Positions 35,107-45,709 of a stretch of 64,000 bases of DNA are shown here, in pieces. Each line of letters begins with the position of its first letter. Positions within the stretch are counted from its first letter, which is position 1. Source of the DNA: Bostrychus sinensis (taxonomy: Eukaryota; Chordata; Actinopteri; Gobiiformes; Eleotridae). The notes beneath the pieces were generated by a model that saw nothing but the letters and a program-made list of their open reading frames with translations, made no database searches and was not told the DNA's origin. Both the position numbers and the translations under genes were made by a program. The DNA lies in assembly GCA_020698575.1 (NCBI GenBank), contig CM036254.1, forward strand, positions 26,998,526 through 27,062,525. Reading direction: 5' to 3'.

Positions 35107-35721
35107 TGTTAGGCTCTGGCCTCCAGCTACTCTCCTCTGTGCCATTTGTGTGTTGAAGACCTGTGTTTTCTTCTATGTAAACCCTGGTGTGTCAGTCCTG
35201 CTCTGCAATTGGTGGACAGCTTTCTGGCTCTGATCCTGATTGGCTTCTGTGTGTTTGTGCTGTTCCTCCTCTGATTAGTGTGGCATCCCTTATCTCTGAC
35301 CAATCCCTCGGCTCCACCTGCTACTACCACATTTTTAAAAGGACTTGTCTCCTGCCAGTCCTGGCCGCTGGGATTTTGTGTGACCAGCATGCCACTTGCC
35401 TCCATGTCTCTAGTTGTCACTCGTTTTTCATGTGACTAGGTTTTGTTTAACTGAGACACTTGTGTGTATTGCGACTTTTGTCACTCGTTTAACTTTCACA
35501 TTTGTGTTTTTGATTTTTTAATTTAGGTTATAATTTTGTTTCTCTGTACAGAATATATTTTTGTTTAGAACTGTGAAGAACCTTTTGTTTCACCATTTTT
35601 GTAGTAATCATTTTAACTCTACCCTTTACATTCCTTTTAAATTAATGTATAAGTTTAGTTAACCATTTTACATCTTGGGTTGTGTTACTTCCCTTCTGCC
35701 TAGCTGAGCTGGGTCATAGCA
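35107..35721 (+). mobile_element. Possible decayed solo LTR
   Basis: About 615 bp starting TGTTAGGCTCTGGCC and ending CTGGGTCATAGCA, so it has TG...CA ends. The tail phrase TTGTGTTACTTCCC before GGGTCATAGCA is familiar from fish Gypsy-type LTRs. A TTTTTAAAAGG box lies at about 35333. No internal retroviral region or partner LTR is present, and no 5-bp target duplication is clear. A hAT-like element abuts its right end. Confidence 0.35.
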
Positions 35722-35722
35722 G

Positions 35723-36073
35723 TAGGGCTGGGTACCATTCAGATTTTTTAATAGCAGTTCTTAAGCGATATCTGGTTTTCGATACCGGTACCGGAGCGAT
35801 ACTTTTTCTAATACCTGTGGTGTGCTAATTCATCTTTTACCCTAATAAAAAACAATAATATTGAATAAAAGACACATTTTTGGAGCAAAATTCTTAGTGG
35901 TAAGTTAAAACCAGTAGTTTGTATCATTTATTCTGTGTTATTTAGTTTATTCATACATGAAAAGGAACATTAGGGTCCCTCTAGGTATTGAAACTTGGTA
36001 TTGAATAATACCTGTAATATTGTAATTTTTCTTTCGATACCACAAAGTTATTGTTTAACGGTACCCAGCCCTA
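35723..36073 (+). mobile_element. hAT-like miniature element (GGTACC family), copy 1
   Basis: Inverted ends TAGGGCTGGGTACC (left) and TAGGGCTGGGTACCG (right, other strand). The interior has GATACCGGTACCGG and CTGTGGTGTGCTAATTC. It shares its interior, inverted, with the copy at 60591-60956. The target duplication is not clear here. Confidence 0.68.
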
Positions 36074-36912
36074 CAGGCAACTGTCGCTGCTACTAGGTGT
36101 GATCAAAGATATTTTGTTGGGTGACATTATTTCTGGCTGAACAAATAAAGTATCATGAAGATATTTATGGTATACTGTATACTTTAGTATCACTTAAGAA
36201 ATCCTTGCAATAGATGTTGTATCACACATGGCAGGCCTCTGCACCTTGCAGGTAGCACATTGTGTTGAAGATATTCCAAACCATAAAGACCGTAAGTCTC
36301 TTTCAGGTGCTCAATTCAGTGTGGACAACAATGTCAAAGGTTTCACTACATTTTAACAAAGCCTCCATGGTTTTGGGTCGGAAGATTCAAGATGAATTTG
36401 AAAACGCTATTTACTTCTCCATTGCAGATATTGTGTTCAAACTTAACAACGTTATGTTGTGATTTTGTGAAAAAAAAAAAAAAATTCTAACATCTGACCT
36501 GAGTGGCTTTGTTAGACCCCAGACTAAACACATACCTTACTATCCCAGGACCACTGCATATGGATTTGCACTGTACAATAGGCATTATGTTATTGTCTCA
36601 CAAACAAGCAGATTACAAGGTGATTATGCATTTTTTTCTGATAATCCAAAGATTACTCTGCATTCTTGAAAGTGTTCTCCTCCTGGGCATGGTCTGTGGT
36701 AAAGTTTTTGTTTCTCAGATTAAAGGGCTGCAAAGTCCCAAAGCCACAAACAGGTTAGTTTTTTTTATTTCAAGTTCCTCCATTGGACAGCAAATGGCAA
36801 TTTAGGAAGCCCCAATTCATACGAAATTCAAGGCCCCATTAAGTTTAGATTTCTGTGGTTGTCCTATTGCAGCTGAATGGGTCAATTGACCAATGAGCAG
36901 CGGCCTAAAACC
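36074..36912. other. Intronic DNA, no feature seen
   Basis: A 14-A run lies at about 36470-36483. No gene or repeat boundary supported. Confidence 0.4.
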
Positions 36913-36916
36913 TTAA

Positions 36917-37407
36917 AGATGCTTTTATTCATATTTGTAAACCAATTTTGGACACCTCTAGAACAGCATTGCACATTTTACAATCTTTAAAAACATTATC
37001 TGACTAAAAGAGAATGTTTCCAGTAAGTACTCTACTGCTTCCATAAAGAAACAGGTGAAGAGTCCAACAGAGGGCAGCAGAGAAAAAGCTTTTTACTTCC
37101 TCAAACTTTTTGTATGATGCCATTGTTTTCCAAAATACAAAACAGCTGTGAGGAATCAGTGGAAAAAGAGCACACAGTTTTTCGAATAAATGAATGAGAG
37201 CGGACTGGAGACGGGTTGTTGATTGTGCTGTGCTTCCTGAAGTAGAAGAGTGTTCTGAGGCCTCAGAAACTCAGCGCCACAGAATACAGGATTGCTCAAA
37301 CAGGCTTGATTGAAAGAAAATACAACTTCAGGCATGCTTTTGATGAGGGAACAACATTGGAACATGGTAGAAAGATCTACACAATAAACTTTACATCTTA
37401 TATCTCT
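36917..37407 (-). mobile_element. piggyBac-like miniature transposon, family A copy 4
   Basis: Left TTAA at 36913-36916, then AGATGCTTTTATTC. The right end is followed by a decayed TTAG. Shares ATCTTTAAAAACATTATC, GACTAAAAGAGAATG, GAGGAATCAGTGGAAAAAG and TTCTGAGGCCTCAGAAAC with copies 1 and 6, in the same orientation. Confidence 0.68.
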
Positions 37408-38116
37408 TTAGGCTCCTAGGTTTGAGTGCAAATTGAGAAATCAAACCTGTTCTAGTGGATTGTAATAGCGAAACTTTTAATCCATGAGTGACTCAAAATG
37501 TCTCAGTTACCTTTCCAGGAACAAGATATGTGTATTGGGTGCACACTAAACACACAAATTAAGCTGAATCATGTTTGATTTTACTGTTAGGTGTAATCAT
37601 ATGTGAATGAACTGCCAGTGATCTGTGAATAAAAATATTTACACTGGGAGTCCCTTTTTATATGACAGTATAAGCTCTCCCTTGGACAACACACTTCATG
37701 ACAAGGCGAATTCCTGCTCTGTATGCAATGGTTTTATAGATTCCCTCTAGGAATCTATAATCAATTGTCGACCTCCAGACAACCTAATCAATGTCAATCA
37801 TTTTTAGATTTTCCGACATAAAAGAATCCCTATCAAACGAATACAGATGCCACTCCAGATGAAATGAATCAAAGCGACTTTTCAAAGCTGCACAAGTAGA
37901 ACAGGCTTTTTCTGCAGCCCTAATTCAGTTTCTGTATCTTTCATGATTAAATTATGCATCTGGGTCTAACGGGACTCTCTTTTGTAGAAGGAATTTTTTC
38001 TTTTGTAACCACATCTATTCTCTCCCTCTGGCCATCTTCAGGCCGTTATTAATAAAGTGACGACATCTGGAATAAGCCTCTGTGAAGTGCAAAGTCTCAT
38101 ATCTATTGACTTTATT
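37408..38116. other. Intronic DNA, no feature seen
   Basis: No supported gene or repeat. Confidence 0.4.
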
Positions 38117-38325
38117 GACCTGTATGAATGCGATTGTGTGATTGTGTGTTTGGTGGTGGTTGGAGAGGCCAGAGACACAGAATGGCAGCCATGTGTCCGT
38201 CAGTCTGCCCCTGGGTCTGACTGAGGAGTGAATGAATAATGTAGCTAATTGTAAAGTGACTTTGAGCATCCAGAAAAGTGCTATATAAGCCTGATGCATT
38301 ATTATTATTATTGTTATTATTGTAA
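38117..38325 (+). repeat. tRNA-derived SINE (family S1), head truncated
   Basis: Contains GAATGCGATTGTGTGATTG, CAGAATGGCAGCCATGTG, CTGACTGAGGAGTGAATG, then CCAGAAAAGTGCTATATAAG and a (TTA)n tail at 38300-38322. This is the 3' part of the SINE seen inverted at 17746-18004. Confidence 0.68.
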
Positions 38326-39445
38326 GAGCTGTGGTTCATACAAGTAGAGATTTAGGGGTGGTAACGTTCAGATAAGTGTGTTTCAGTTGTCATGTGACCC
38401 AGTATGTAGTTCAAGTTGTCAGTACTGTATCCTTTACCCTTATCATGAACCAGGTCACTGTTGATTAAAAGAACACAAGTACAGCACTCATTGAGTTTTG
38501 CTAAGGCTTTATACCCATACATACACTTTTTTTTCCTTGTATGGTATGATTTTTCCATATGCGGTGATTAAAGAGAATTAAAGGAAAAATCTTTGCCGCA
38601 GAACCAAAAGCAAAAGCAGCTCCTGGGATTTTTTTGTTTGTTTTGTTCCAGTACAACTAATGATATCCATTTGTTTGAATATTTTACTAAATTCTATTTT
38701 GCATTTGGATTAATTGTTTATGCTAGGACAAAAAAAAAAACATCTTATCTTTGAGCACTATATACACCCATACCATCAACATTTTGAAAAATACTGTGAT
38801 ATATAATTTTTTTGTCTTATCGCCGTCCCCTGTTATTAAGTTATCAAGTTGATCCCATCTCTGTTTTCACTGGAGTTCACTGGAGGGCATCTAGCTAACT
38901 TTACTGTTTGCAAAGCTACAGGAGGCTATGTTTAGCAAAAATAATGTGTCTGCATTGAAAAAAAAAAAACTAAACATAAGCCAAAATCAATGTGAAAACT
39001 ATACATGAGGTCATGTCTTGGCAAGTTTTTCTTCTGGATGTAATTCAAGCTACTTCAGTAACAAACATCTTTTTTTTTTTTTTTTTAAATCAGGATTTGT
39101 CCCTGAAACAGGGAAAACTGTGGCTATTCCTTTCTGAGACTAACAGCTTGGTGCAGACTCATGTTATTCTTTCAGAACTGCTATATTTGGCTGTGTTTCC
39201 ATATTGCCAAGCCTCTTAATAACCCATAAATAAATACTTTTGAAAATGCTGACTTAAAAACGTTGGAGTAAGGGCCATTAACAACAGATGAGATAAACGA
39301 TTTTTACTTGGAAGAAGCTCATTACTGTATACTAAAATGTACCCTTATATCTGTGTTTTGAGGCCAGTTGCCCATACTCATTTGTGCTTGTGTGCCCAGT
39401 TACTGACAAATACAGAGGGGATGTCCTATTGCAGAGCCACAGTTG
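38326..39445. other. Intronic DNA with A and T runs
   Basis: Poly-A and poly-T runs at about 38730, 38958 and 39070-39086. No other feature supported. Confidence 0.4.
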
Positions 39446-39968
39446 GTGTAACAACCAATAATGTAATAATAGCCAATAATCTAATAACTGCAAATAACAT
39501 AATCATTTTGGCAATTTTAAATGTAATAAAACTAATAACATAATAACTTGCCAATAATGTAAACGTTTTTGAGCCAATAACACTGACTATGCAACATCCA
39601 ACAGAGACACTGACAAAACACAAAATGTCTTGGATGACTTAGAGTCTTCTAAACAAATTAATAATAAGTAAATATTCAAAAAAACTTGCTCTTACAATCA
39701 TAATTAACTATGTCATCCACTAAACCTATTTCTGATGAGCAAACTGCTTAAACCTGCCATAAAAAAAGAAAAAAAAAGAAAACATCTTATTTCAAAGAAA
39801 TGCAGTTCTGTTGTTGTATTATTACATTATAGGCTTAAGGATTTTTTTAAAGGTAGGCCAATAATGTAATAACTTATTAATAGCAAAATGTTATTATGTA
39901 ATTGGCTCAAAAACTTTATTATTACACATTATTAATGGCAAGTTATCACATTATTGGCTTTATCACAT
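39446..39968. mobile_element. Element with long inverted arms made of CCAATAATGTAATAA repeats
   Basis: Both arms (about 39446-39590 and 39850-39968) carry the motif CCAATAATGTAATAA in opposite orientation, each also with TTGCCAATAATGTAA-like and GTTTTTGAGCCAATAA-like units. The arms are inverted to each other and enclose about 260 bp. This is the architecture of a foldback-type or subterminal-repeat-rich miniature transposon. The superfamily is not recognised. Confidence 0.55.
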
Positions 39969-40796
39969 GATCGGTTGCTACAGTTGGACTTTAGTAAGAC
40001 TGTTTTTTTCTATATATACACTTATGATGACCTTAGAATTATTTTTAGAAAGGCATTGGTTTATTCCTGTCTCCATAAAACCAGCCCAGCTCCAGGCTTT
40101 GTTATGAAGCTGATAATGTGGCTACCGTCTGCACTGCTTCTGTTCAACTCCGCCAGTGGCACCAGAGTAAACACTGGGATTAACCTTCATGGCTTTTAAA
40201 TCTCAGTTAAAACGCACTTTCTGAAACGATAAGAAATCCCCCCTGTTGCTCCGCCATTGATTTACAAATGTGTGGCTTGAAAATATGGACTGCAATGCTG
40301 GTAAAGAGGATTTTAGTCTTCCTCTTCAGTGACAGTGACCAGGCCTGCGGAGAGTTTTATTACATCTTTCAATCTCTGATGCCATTGTTGGGTTTCTCAG
40401 GAAGCTGTCTGCACCTTGTTAGTGCTGGGATATGCTTGAGTCACTTTAGTTCACTTTTAACGACCAGCCATTCTCAAGACAGGATAGATCAGTTCAAGTC
40501 TGTGCAGAAAGTAAAATTTAAAACATGCGACTAATCGGAGAAAAAAAGCAACACCTTGTTCTTCTTTTTTTCCCTTCCATCTGTTCCCTTTCAGTCACTT
40601 CTGAGGAGAACCTCTACATCTAAAACCCTTCTACCTCCAGCTCAGCCTCCTGTCTTTTCCTCTGAGCCTCACAGACCATACAAACCATACATAGCTGGTC
40701 TCACTAACTTTCCTTTATTGCTGATTCTTTTAACACTTTTCTTCACCCGTTCCAACCTGCTGCACATGTTTCTTCACCTCTTCGGACTTAAATACT
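39969..40796. other. Intronic DNA, no feature seen
   Basis: No supported gene or repeat. 40560-40730 is pyrimidine-rich. Confidence 0.4.
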
Positions 40797-41495
40797 TAGC
40801 GCAGGAGGTACAGCTAGTCATCCACGAACTGGAAGATTGGCGATTGAATCCCACGCTCCCCATTGCATACCACCGTTGTGTCTTTGGGCAAGACATTTCA
40901 CCCACCTTGGCTCCAGTGTCTGTGGAACTGGTGTATGAATGTGTTAGTGTAGGTCAGCTGTGGCTACAGAGGTAACTTAACTGTGGAGTGGGGCTACAAC
41001 AACTAATTGAATTAATTGATTATTGAAATAATCATCAACTAATTTAGTAATTGATTGATTGCGAACTGTGTTATTGATAGACTGGGACATGCCTTGTAGA
41101 GAGAGGAGGGTTTATTACTAAAACAGAGCAGTAAACCCACAGAAACAGTTAAACACCAAGTAATTTTTTGTTTTTGAATAAAAAAAAAACATCATTGTGA
41201 ATATATATGCTGTATCTAAAAGTCTTCAAATGGCATACTTGAACCTTTGCCTTATAATTAGATTTTTTTTATTGTAGTAGTATTATACATTTTTAATGGG
41301 AACAATAAAACCTACAGTTTTTAACCACTTGTCATTCTTACATCACCAGGCCATAACACATTTCCTCATGCTTCACTATCTGATAAAAAACTGATTAATT
41401 GTAAAAATCAACTGATTAATTGATTATCATAATTGTTAGTTGCAGCCCTAGTGTGGAGTGAATGAATGTCTAAAACGGCGCAATATAACTTCACT
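40797..41495 (+). repeat. tRNA-derived SINE (family S1) split by a hAT-like insertion
   Basis: The left half (40797-40988) has GGAGGTACAGCTAGTCATCC, box B-like GGCGATTGAATCCCA, GTTGTGTCTTTGGGCAAGAC and GTATGAATGTGTTAGTG. The right half (41451-41495) continues with GTGTGGAGTGAATGAATG and GGCGCAATATAACTTC. The 462-bp insert between them is a hAT-like element. Confidence 0.68.
40989..41450 (+). mobile_element. hAT-like miniature element inserted in a SINE
   Basis: Ends TGGGGCTACAACAAC (left) and TAGGGCTGCAACTAAC (right, other strand). The flanks CTGTGGAG (40981-40988) and GTGTGGAG (41451-41458) match at 7 of 8 positions, as in a hAT target duplication. Both arms are full of ATTAATTGATTA-type sequence. 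No coding potential. Confidence 0.75.
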
Positions 41496-41502
41496 TAATC
41501 AT

Positions 41503-41669
41503 TTTTTTTTTAAAGATATTTTTTAGGCCTTGATTGGCTTTATTGGATAGTGCAGTTGAGAAGTGTTATGGGGACATTCGGCAAAGTGTCGGCGTCCAGA
41601 CTCAAACCCACGATGCCAAGGCAGTCTGTAGTTGCCACTGCTCTACCAACTGAGCTATACCTTGGTGAC
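41503..41669 (-). repeat. tRNA-derived SINE (family S2)
   Basis: On the minus strand it has a box A-like TATAGCTCAGTTGGTAGAGC, box B-like GGGTTTGAGTCTGG, and a tail ending in CCAATAAAGCCAATCAAGGC then AAATATCTTTAAAAAA. It directly follows the split S1 SINE. Its plus-strand relative is at 43103-43302. Confidence 0.68.
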
Positions 41670-42467
41670 TTCAATCCATTTTTAAAATCCTGCACCTGCT
41701 TTACCTCTTCACCCTGTAACCTCAGTGCTCCACTTGGGTCTCTTTCTTATTGCTGCTAACCTTCGTTCTTCTCCTTTCCATAGCATACTGTATTTCAATT
41801 TATGTAGCTTTTCTTCTACCTGATCTCATTGCTGTCATAGGTTTCTATTCAGTGGAAATAGAAGCGAAGGGACTACAGACCCACTTGATGGAGACAGAGT
41901 GTGTAAAGGTATAGACTGGAAGCTTTACAGTTAGCCTCTATAGATGTTCTTTGCTTTGTTCTGTCCTGGCACATCTGAAACGGACAAGAACAAGACTTAA
42001 TTCTTGATATTGATAAAGCCACACATTTTTCTTTTTTTGAGAATTTCATAGCAGAAAAATACCGGGTCAAAGTGAGGTTTAAAAGTAAATCTCCTCACGT
42101 AAACAGAGAAAGTCCTGCTCCATGTCAGACACTGGAACGACCAATAAAAATGTTTAGACACTGTGCTGCTGATTTGGTTGCACTCTGAAGCTGTGGTGAC
42201 GCTTTGAGGACCGGTCTCCAGAACATTTCCTCTGAAACTATTGACTTACATTTAAAACTATATTTGGCTAAAAGCTTGTATCCGCTGTGCAATTGAGTAT
42301 TAGTCCATTAGTGTCCACTTCCTGTCCTTTTGAGACCATTATTGTCCATTATTGCTAATTTGTGGTATCCTGTCAGTAGTTTCCCATTAACTTTTACTTA
42401 TCATATAATTTCTCTGTATGAATAACATTGTTTTTCAAGTAAAAGTGAAAAGTGAAATTGTGGTAAA
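41670..42467. other. Intronic DNA, no feature seen
   Basis: No supported gene or repeat. Confidence 0.4.
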
Positions 42468-43000
42468 TGGTCACATTTATATAGCTTTTTTTCTACCTCC
42501 ATGGGCATTCAAAGCGCTTTACATGCAGGAACCACTCACCCATTCCAGGCTTTCCACAGGGTCTTAAAAAGTCTGAAAAGGTCATAAATTGTAAAGTCTG
42601 AGTTTAAGGCCTTAAAATGTCTTAAATTTGCAGAGATTGGACTGTTAGATCTTTAAACAGGTCTCATATATGTCACGTACATTTGATGCAACTACCTAAA
42701 ATGTCCACTTAACAGCTCAAAGGCATATTCCCATCACCAGTACGAGAGCTTAGACCTTTTCTTGCCAAGACCAAAATGCTTTGTGGCACTCACTGTCACA
42801 AATGGTCTCCTATTTTTTTACACAGCATGCTTACAATTTTTTTTTTTTTTTTTGCTTGAACAATGGCCTAAAAAAGTCTTAACTTGAACTTATTTGAAGC
42901 CTGCAGAAACCCTGCCATTCACACATTCATACACCAGTGTACACAGACATTGAAGGCAAAGTGGGTGAAGTGTCTTGGAAGTCACTTTAAGGTGAAATGT
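42468..43000 (-). repeat. tRNA-derived SINE (family S1) split by a hAT-like insertion
   Basis: The right-end part 42468-42545 (ATTTATATAGCTTTTTTC, GCATTCAAAGCGCTTTACAT) and the part from 42915 (CCATTCACACATTCATACAC, GGCAAAGTGGGTGAAGTGTC) together form an inverted S1 SINE. Its tRNA-like head is lost or decayed beyond about 43000. Confidence 0.6.
42546..42914. mobile_element. hAT-like miniature element inserted in a SINE
   Basis: Ends CAGGCTTTCCACAGGG (left) and CAGGGTTTCTGCAGGC (right, other strand). The 6-bp repeat CCATTC flanks the insert directly. The interior carries repeated GTCTTAAAAAGTC/AAAAAGTCTTAAC phrases and a T run at about 42839-42853. Confidence 0.65.
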
Positions 43001-43102
43001 TTGTGTTGGTAGCTACTTTATCAAACTTAGACAATGTACTTTGGTAACCGTAATGCTATCTTTTTTTGTAAAAAATTAAAAAAAACAAAAACGTTGTATC
43101 CA

Positions 43103-43302
43103 GTGCCATGGTATGGTTGGTAGAGCTTGCAGTGCTACAGAGTGAATACAGCATAACTTGGTGTTGTGGGTTCGAGTCTGACTTCAGCAATTTACCAAAT
43201 GTCTCTGGGCTCTCCCGCCAATGATTTCCTGTCACTATTCTACTGTCCCATATCTATCAAAGCCTAAATGCCAAAAAAAATCTCTTTAAAAAGTGCATCA
43301 AA
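43103..43302 (+). repeat. tRNA-derived SINE (family S2), plus strand
   Basis: Begins with GGTATGGTTGGTAGAGCTTG (box A-like), then GTGTTGTGGGTTCGAGTCTG (box B-like), CAGCAATTTACCAAATGTC, CCTGTCACTATTCTACTGTC and an A-rich CTCTTTAAAAAG tail. Same family as the inverted copy at 41503-41669. Confidence 0.7.
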
Positions 43303-43787
43303 GCTACAAAATTGGTAGGTTGTTTGGTTGGCTAATACAAATGCTCATTATTCAAAGACAAATTGCCGTTTAACACTAAATATTTGAATTTTTATTTTCA
43401 AAATCACTACTTGTGTAACTCCCATGTTGTAGTAGTGTTTCTTGTTGTTCACTGCTTAAAGAATCCCATCTAGAACGTACTGTACTGATAGTGATAGTAA
43501 TTATAGCCTGGCAGTTCTGGTGGCATTGGAAACACCTAATCCAGCCTCCTCCAGCTGTACTGCACTGTTGCTGTCTACAACAGGCTTTGTAGGGCACATT
43601 TTCTTGTAGATATTTATGGAAGTGGGGCAGTTCAAGAGGGTCAGCTCATTTAGAGTAAACCACACAATATACTGTAAGCCAATTGGTCCAAAATTCCACC
43701 GAGCTTTGGTTATTGCAGCTAGTTGTTGTTTATGTAAAGACATGCATAGGTAAATTGGTGAATCTAAATTGTCCTTAGTAAATAGAT
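43303..43787. other. Intronic DNA, no feature seen
   Basis: Spacer between a SINE and a palindromic-terminus element; 43777-43787 is the left target duplication of that element. Confidence 0.4.
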
Positions 43788-44254
43788 TGCCTGGAAAATC
43801 CAGACTGATATGTCTCTGTATTATTCTACAGAGAAATATCAGTCTGGTCACCACGCCGTCCGCCGTTGTTTTAGTCAAATCCCAACCGTACCGTGCATTT
43901 TGATTCACTTATTTAAGTCATGTGTTCTTCGCGAGCAGCGTCCGCAACAACAACAATCAAGGTGGCGCACTGAGGAGCCGAGTTTGTTTCATTCAGCGGT
44001 AAATTCCATTTTAAATGACCAAAAACATATCGAGTCATAAAAACCACAGCAGCTTGCAGCACTAGAAGCCTTTATTTAAAAAATAAAAAAATGTTTTCGC
44101 TTTGCTTACTTTCTTGTCGCTTTGTTAACATCACGTCCGCCATTTTCTGATTGGCTAACTCCGCTGCCTGTTTGCTCCGCGCTAGTAATCGAATTGATTC
44201 TATGGTGACCAGACTCATCCGCTGGTACAGCGGTGAGTCTGGAATTTCCAGGCA
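43788..44254 (-). mobile_element. Palindromic-terminus DNA transposon M1
   Basis: A 467-bp element with ends TGCCTGGAAAATCCAGACTG (left) and TGCCTGGAAATTCCAGACTC (right, other strand). Each end holds a short palindrome (CTGGAA.TTCCAG type). Flanks AGTAAATAGAT (43777-43787) and AGTAAATAAAT (44255-44265) match at 10 of 11 positions, a long target duplication. On the minus strand it carries an inverted-CCAAT/ATGGCGG segment and a short first-exon-like frame (44110-44143) ending at a GTAAGC donor. Long duplications suggest a Mutator-like mechanism, but the superfamily is not recognised. Confidence 0.65.
44110..44143 (-). other. First-exon-like frame inside element M1
   Basis: Minus-strand ATGGCGGACGTGATGTTAAC reads MADVMLTKRQE and meets a good donor GTAAGC (44109-44104). 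A CCAAT box lies just upstream (44150-44154). It looks like the surviving first exon of a parental transposase or a captured promoter. No downstream exon is visible. Confidence 0.35.
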
Positions 44255-44307
44255 AGTAAATAAATGTGAGATTGAATGGCTGTCTGACTCTTGTGTTACC
44301 AAAGCAA

Positions 44308-44773
44308 TAGGGGTGTAACCATACAGTAACTGTATCGATGTATACATTTTTTTTCCTATGATACAACTACATTGATACACATGACCTTGTATCGAATCGT
44401 ATCATTTTCTAGGAAGTGAATATTGATACACATGAAGTATCGATTGATAATATCGGAAATATCAAAATTAGAAATTTGTATGTTAAAATAAAAACAGATA
44501 TGGCTTTTTGGAGATAAATTTTGTGCTTTTAATTAAATAAAATGTTATATTCAACTTTTCTTCACTCTCTGTCTGCAGGACATAATCAACCCTGGCCGAG
44601 GTGCTACATTTGACAGTAAACTTTCATGATTTTTAGCAAAAAGTTGCTGTAGTGATTATCAATACGAAGGTGTTGAATCGTATCGAATTAGCCAGTATTG
44701 TTCTTGAATCGTATCAAAACAATTCTAATCGATACATATTGTATCGTGGCAAAAACATATTGTTACACCCCTA
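44308..44773 (+). mobile_element. hAT-like miniature element (GATACA-rich family), copy 2
   Basis: Inverted ends TAGGGGTGTAACCATAC (left) and TAGGGGTGTAACAATATG (right, other strand). The interior is rich in ATCGATAC/GTATCGA motifs and shares GATATGGCTTTTTGGA and CACTCTCTGTCTG with the copy at 24627-25044. The flanks show no clear target duplication. Confidence 0.68.
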
Positions 44774-45289
44774 TTAGTTAGCCATTTAGTTTAGCTTTTC
44801 TGGTAAAAGTATGTCAACTATTTACATTGCTTTTAACACTTGTTCATCCAACTTTCCAGTCAGGTTTGAGTGCTGTCAGTGTGATACAAAGTGTACAAGG
44901 CCCCCAGGCCTTGTACACACTAAGGTGGATTATTTTTAGGTGTCTTCTTGTGGAGACATGTTGTGGGTTTTGTCTCACTCACTCTTTTTGTAAGTACAGG
45001 CCCAGCGAATATTGATAAATGCTTCGAGTGGTCTCTATTTAGCATCACAAAAACACAGCAGTTGGTTCAGGATGCACATTACTGAGGGATCAATATGTAG
45101 CTTTGGGTTTGCAAATGCAGTCAATATCCACATTAGGTTTAAAGAGTTTGATTATTTAAGCAACATTCAAAGGTCACACAAACACAGCTGAAATCAGTAA
45201 TTGGTGAAGTGGGTAAAACCATCAACAGCAATTACTCTTTACATTTTGTTTTGCAATAACATGCCATCAGTTCCACACAAGATGCATAT
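44774..45289. other. Intronic DNA with a short palindrome
   Basis: GTACAAGGCCCCCAGGCCTTGTAC at 44894-44917 is an almost perfect inverted repeat. Nothing else supported. Confidence 0.45.
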
Positions 45290-45690
45290 TAATGGGGCCA
45301 TAATCTGCTATTTTCAGGGTTTTTGAAATAATTTTGGACATCTTTGCATTAGCATTTCACATTTTATAACTTGAAATAATGTATAGGCAAACGTCTTCTT
45401 TTGGGGAGCTGCTACTTTGACTTTGCATAGAACACTGGGATTGGGTGTCTGTTGCTCCCTGCTGGCAACAGTGGGGCAAAGGTATTAGCAACATGACACC
45501 AACCTATAGATAAATGAGCGGTCTGCTTTGTAGTGACGGTGTCTATGTAGAGCAATGAGGTCCTGAACAGGGGACAGACTCAGCAAACAGAATTATTTAA
45601 ACGGGCATAATAAAACAAAATACTACAGATATGTTTTTGAGGTGCAAACAACATTATAACATGGTTAAAAGTGCAAAAACGTTTTCTATA
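45290..45690 (-). mobile_element. piggyBac-like miniature element, diverged copy
   Basis: AATGGGGCCATAATCTGC at the left and AACATTATAACATGGTTAAA near the right echo families A and B. The interior differs (CTGTTGCTCCCTGCTGGC). The TTAA flanks have decayed, so limits are approximate. Confidence 0.45.
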
Positions 45691-45709
45691 AAAATTGCTG
45701 TGTGTTCAG

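Noticed and set aside
39446..39968. Repeat array that might be CRISPR-like
   Set aside because: Units are AT-rich, unequal in spacing, inverted between arms, and in a vertebrate intron. It is a transposon-like structure.
40556..40975. 139-codon open frame
   Set aside because: Its right half is the S1 SINE (40797 onward) and the left half is pyrimidine-rich intronic DNA. Not a gene.
43501..43908. 135-codon minus-strand open frame
   Set aside because: It straddles the left end of transposon M1 and unique DNA, so it cannot be an old gene; no motif.
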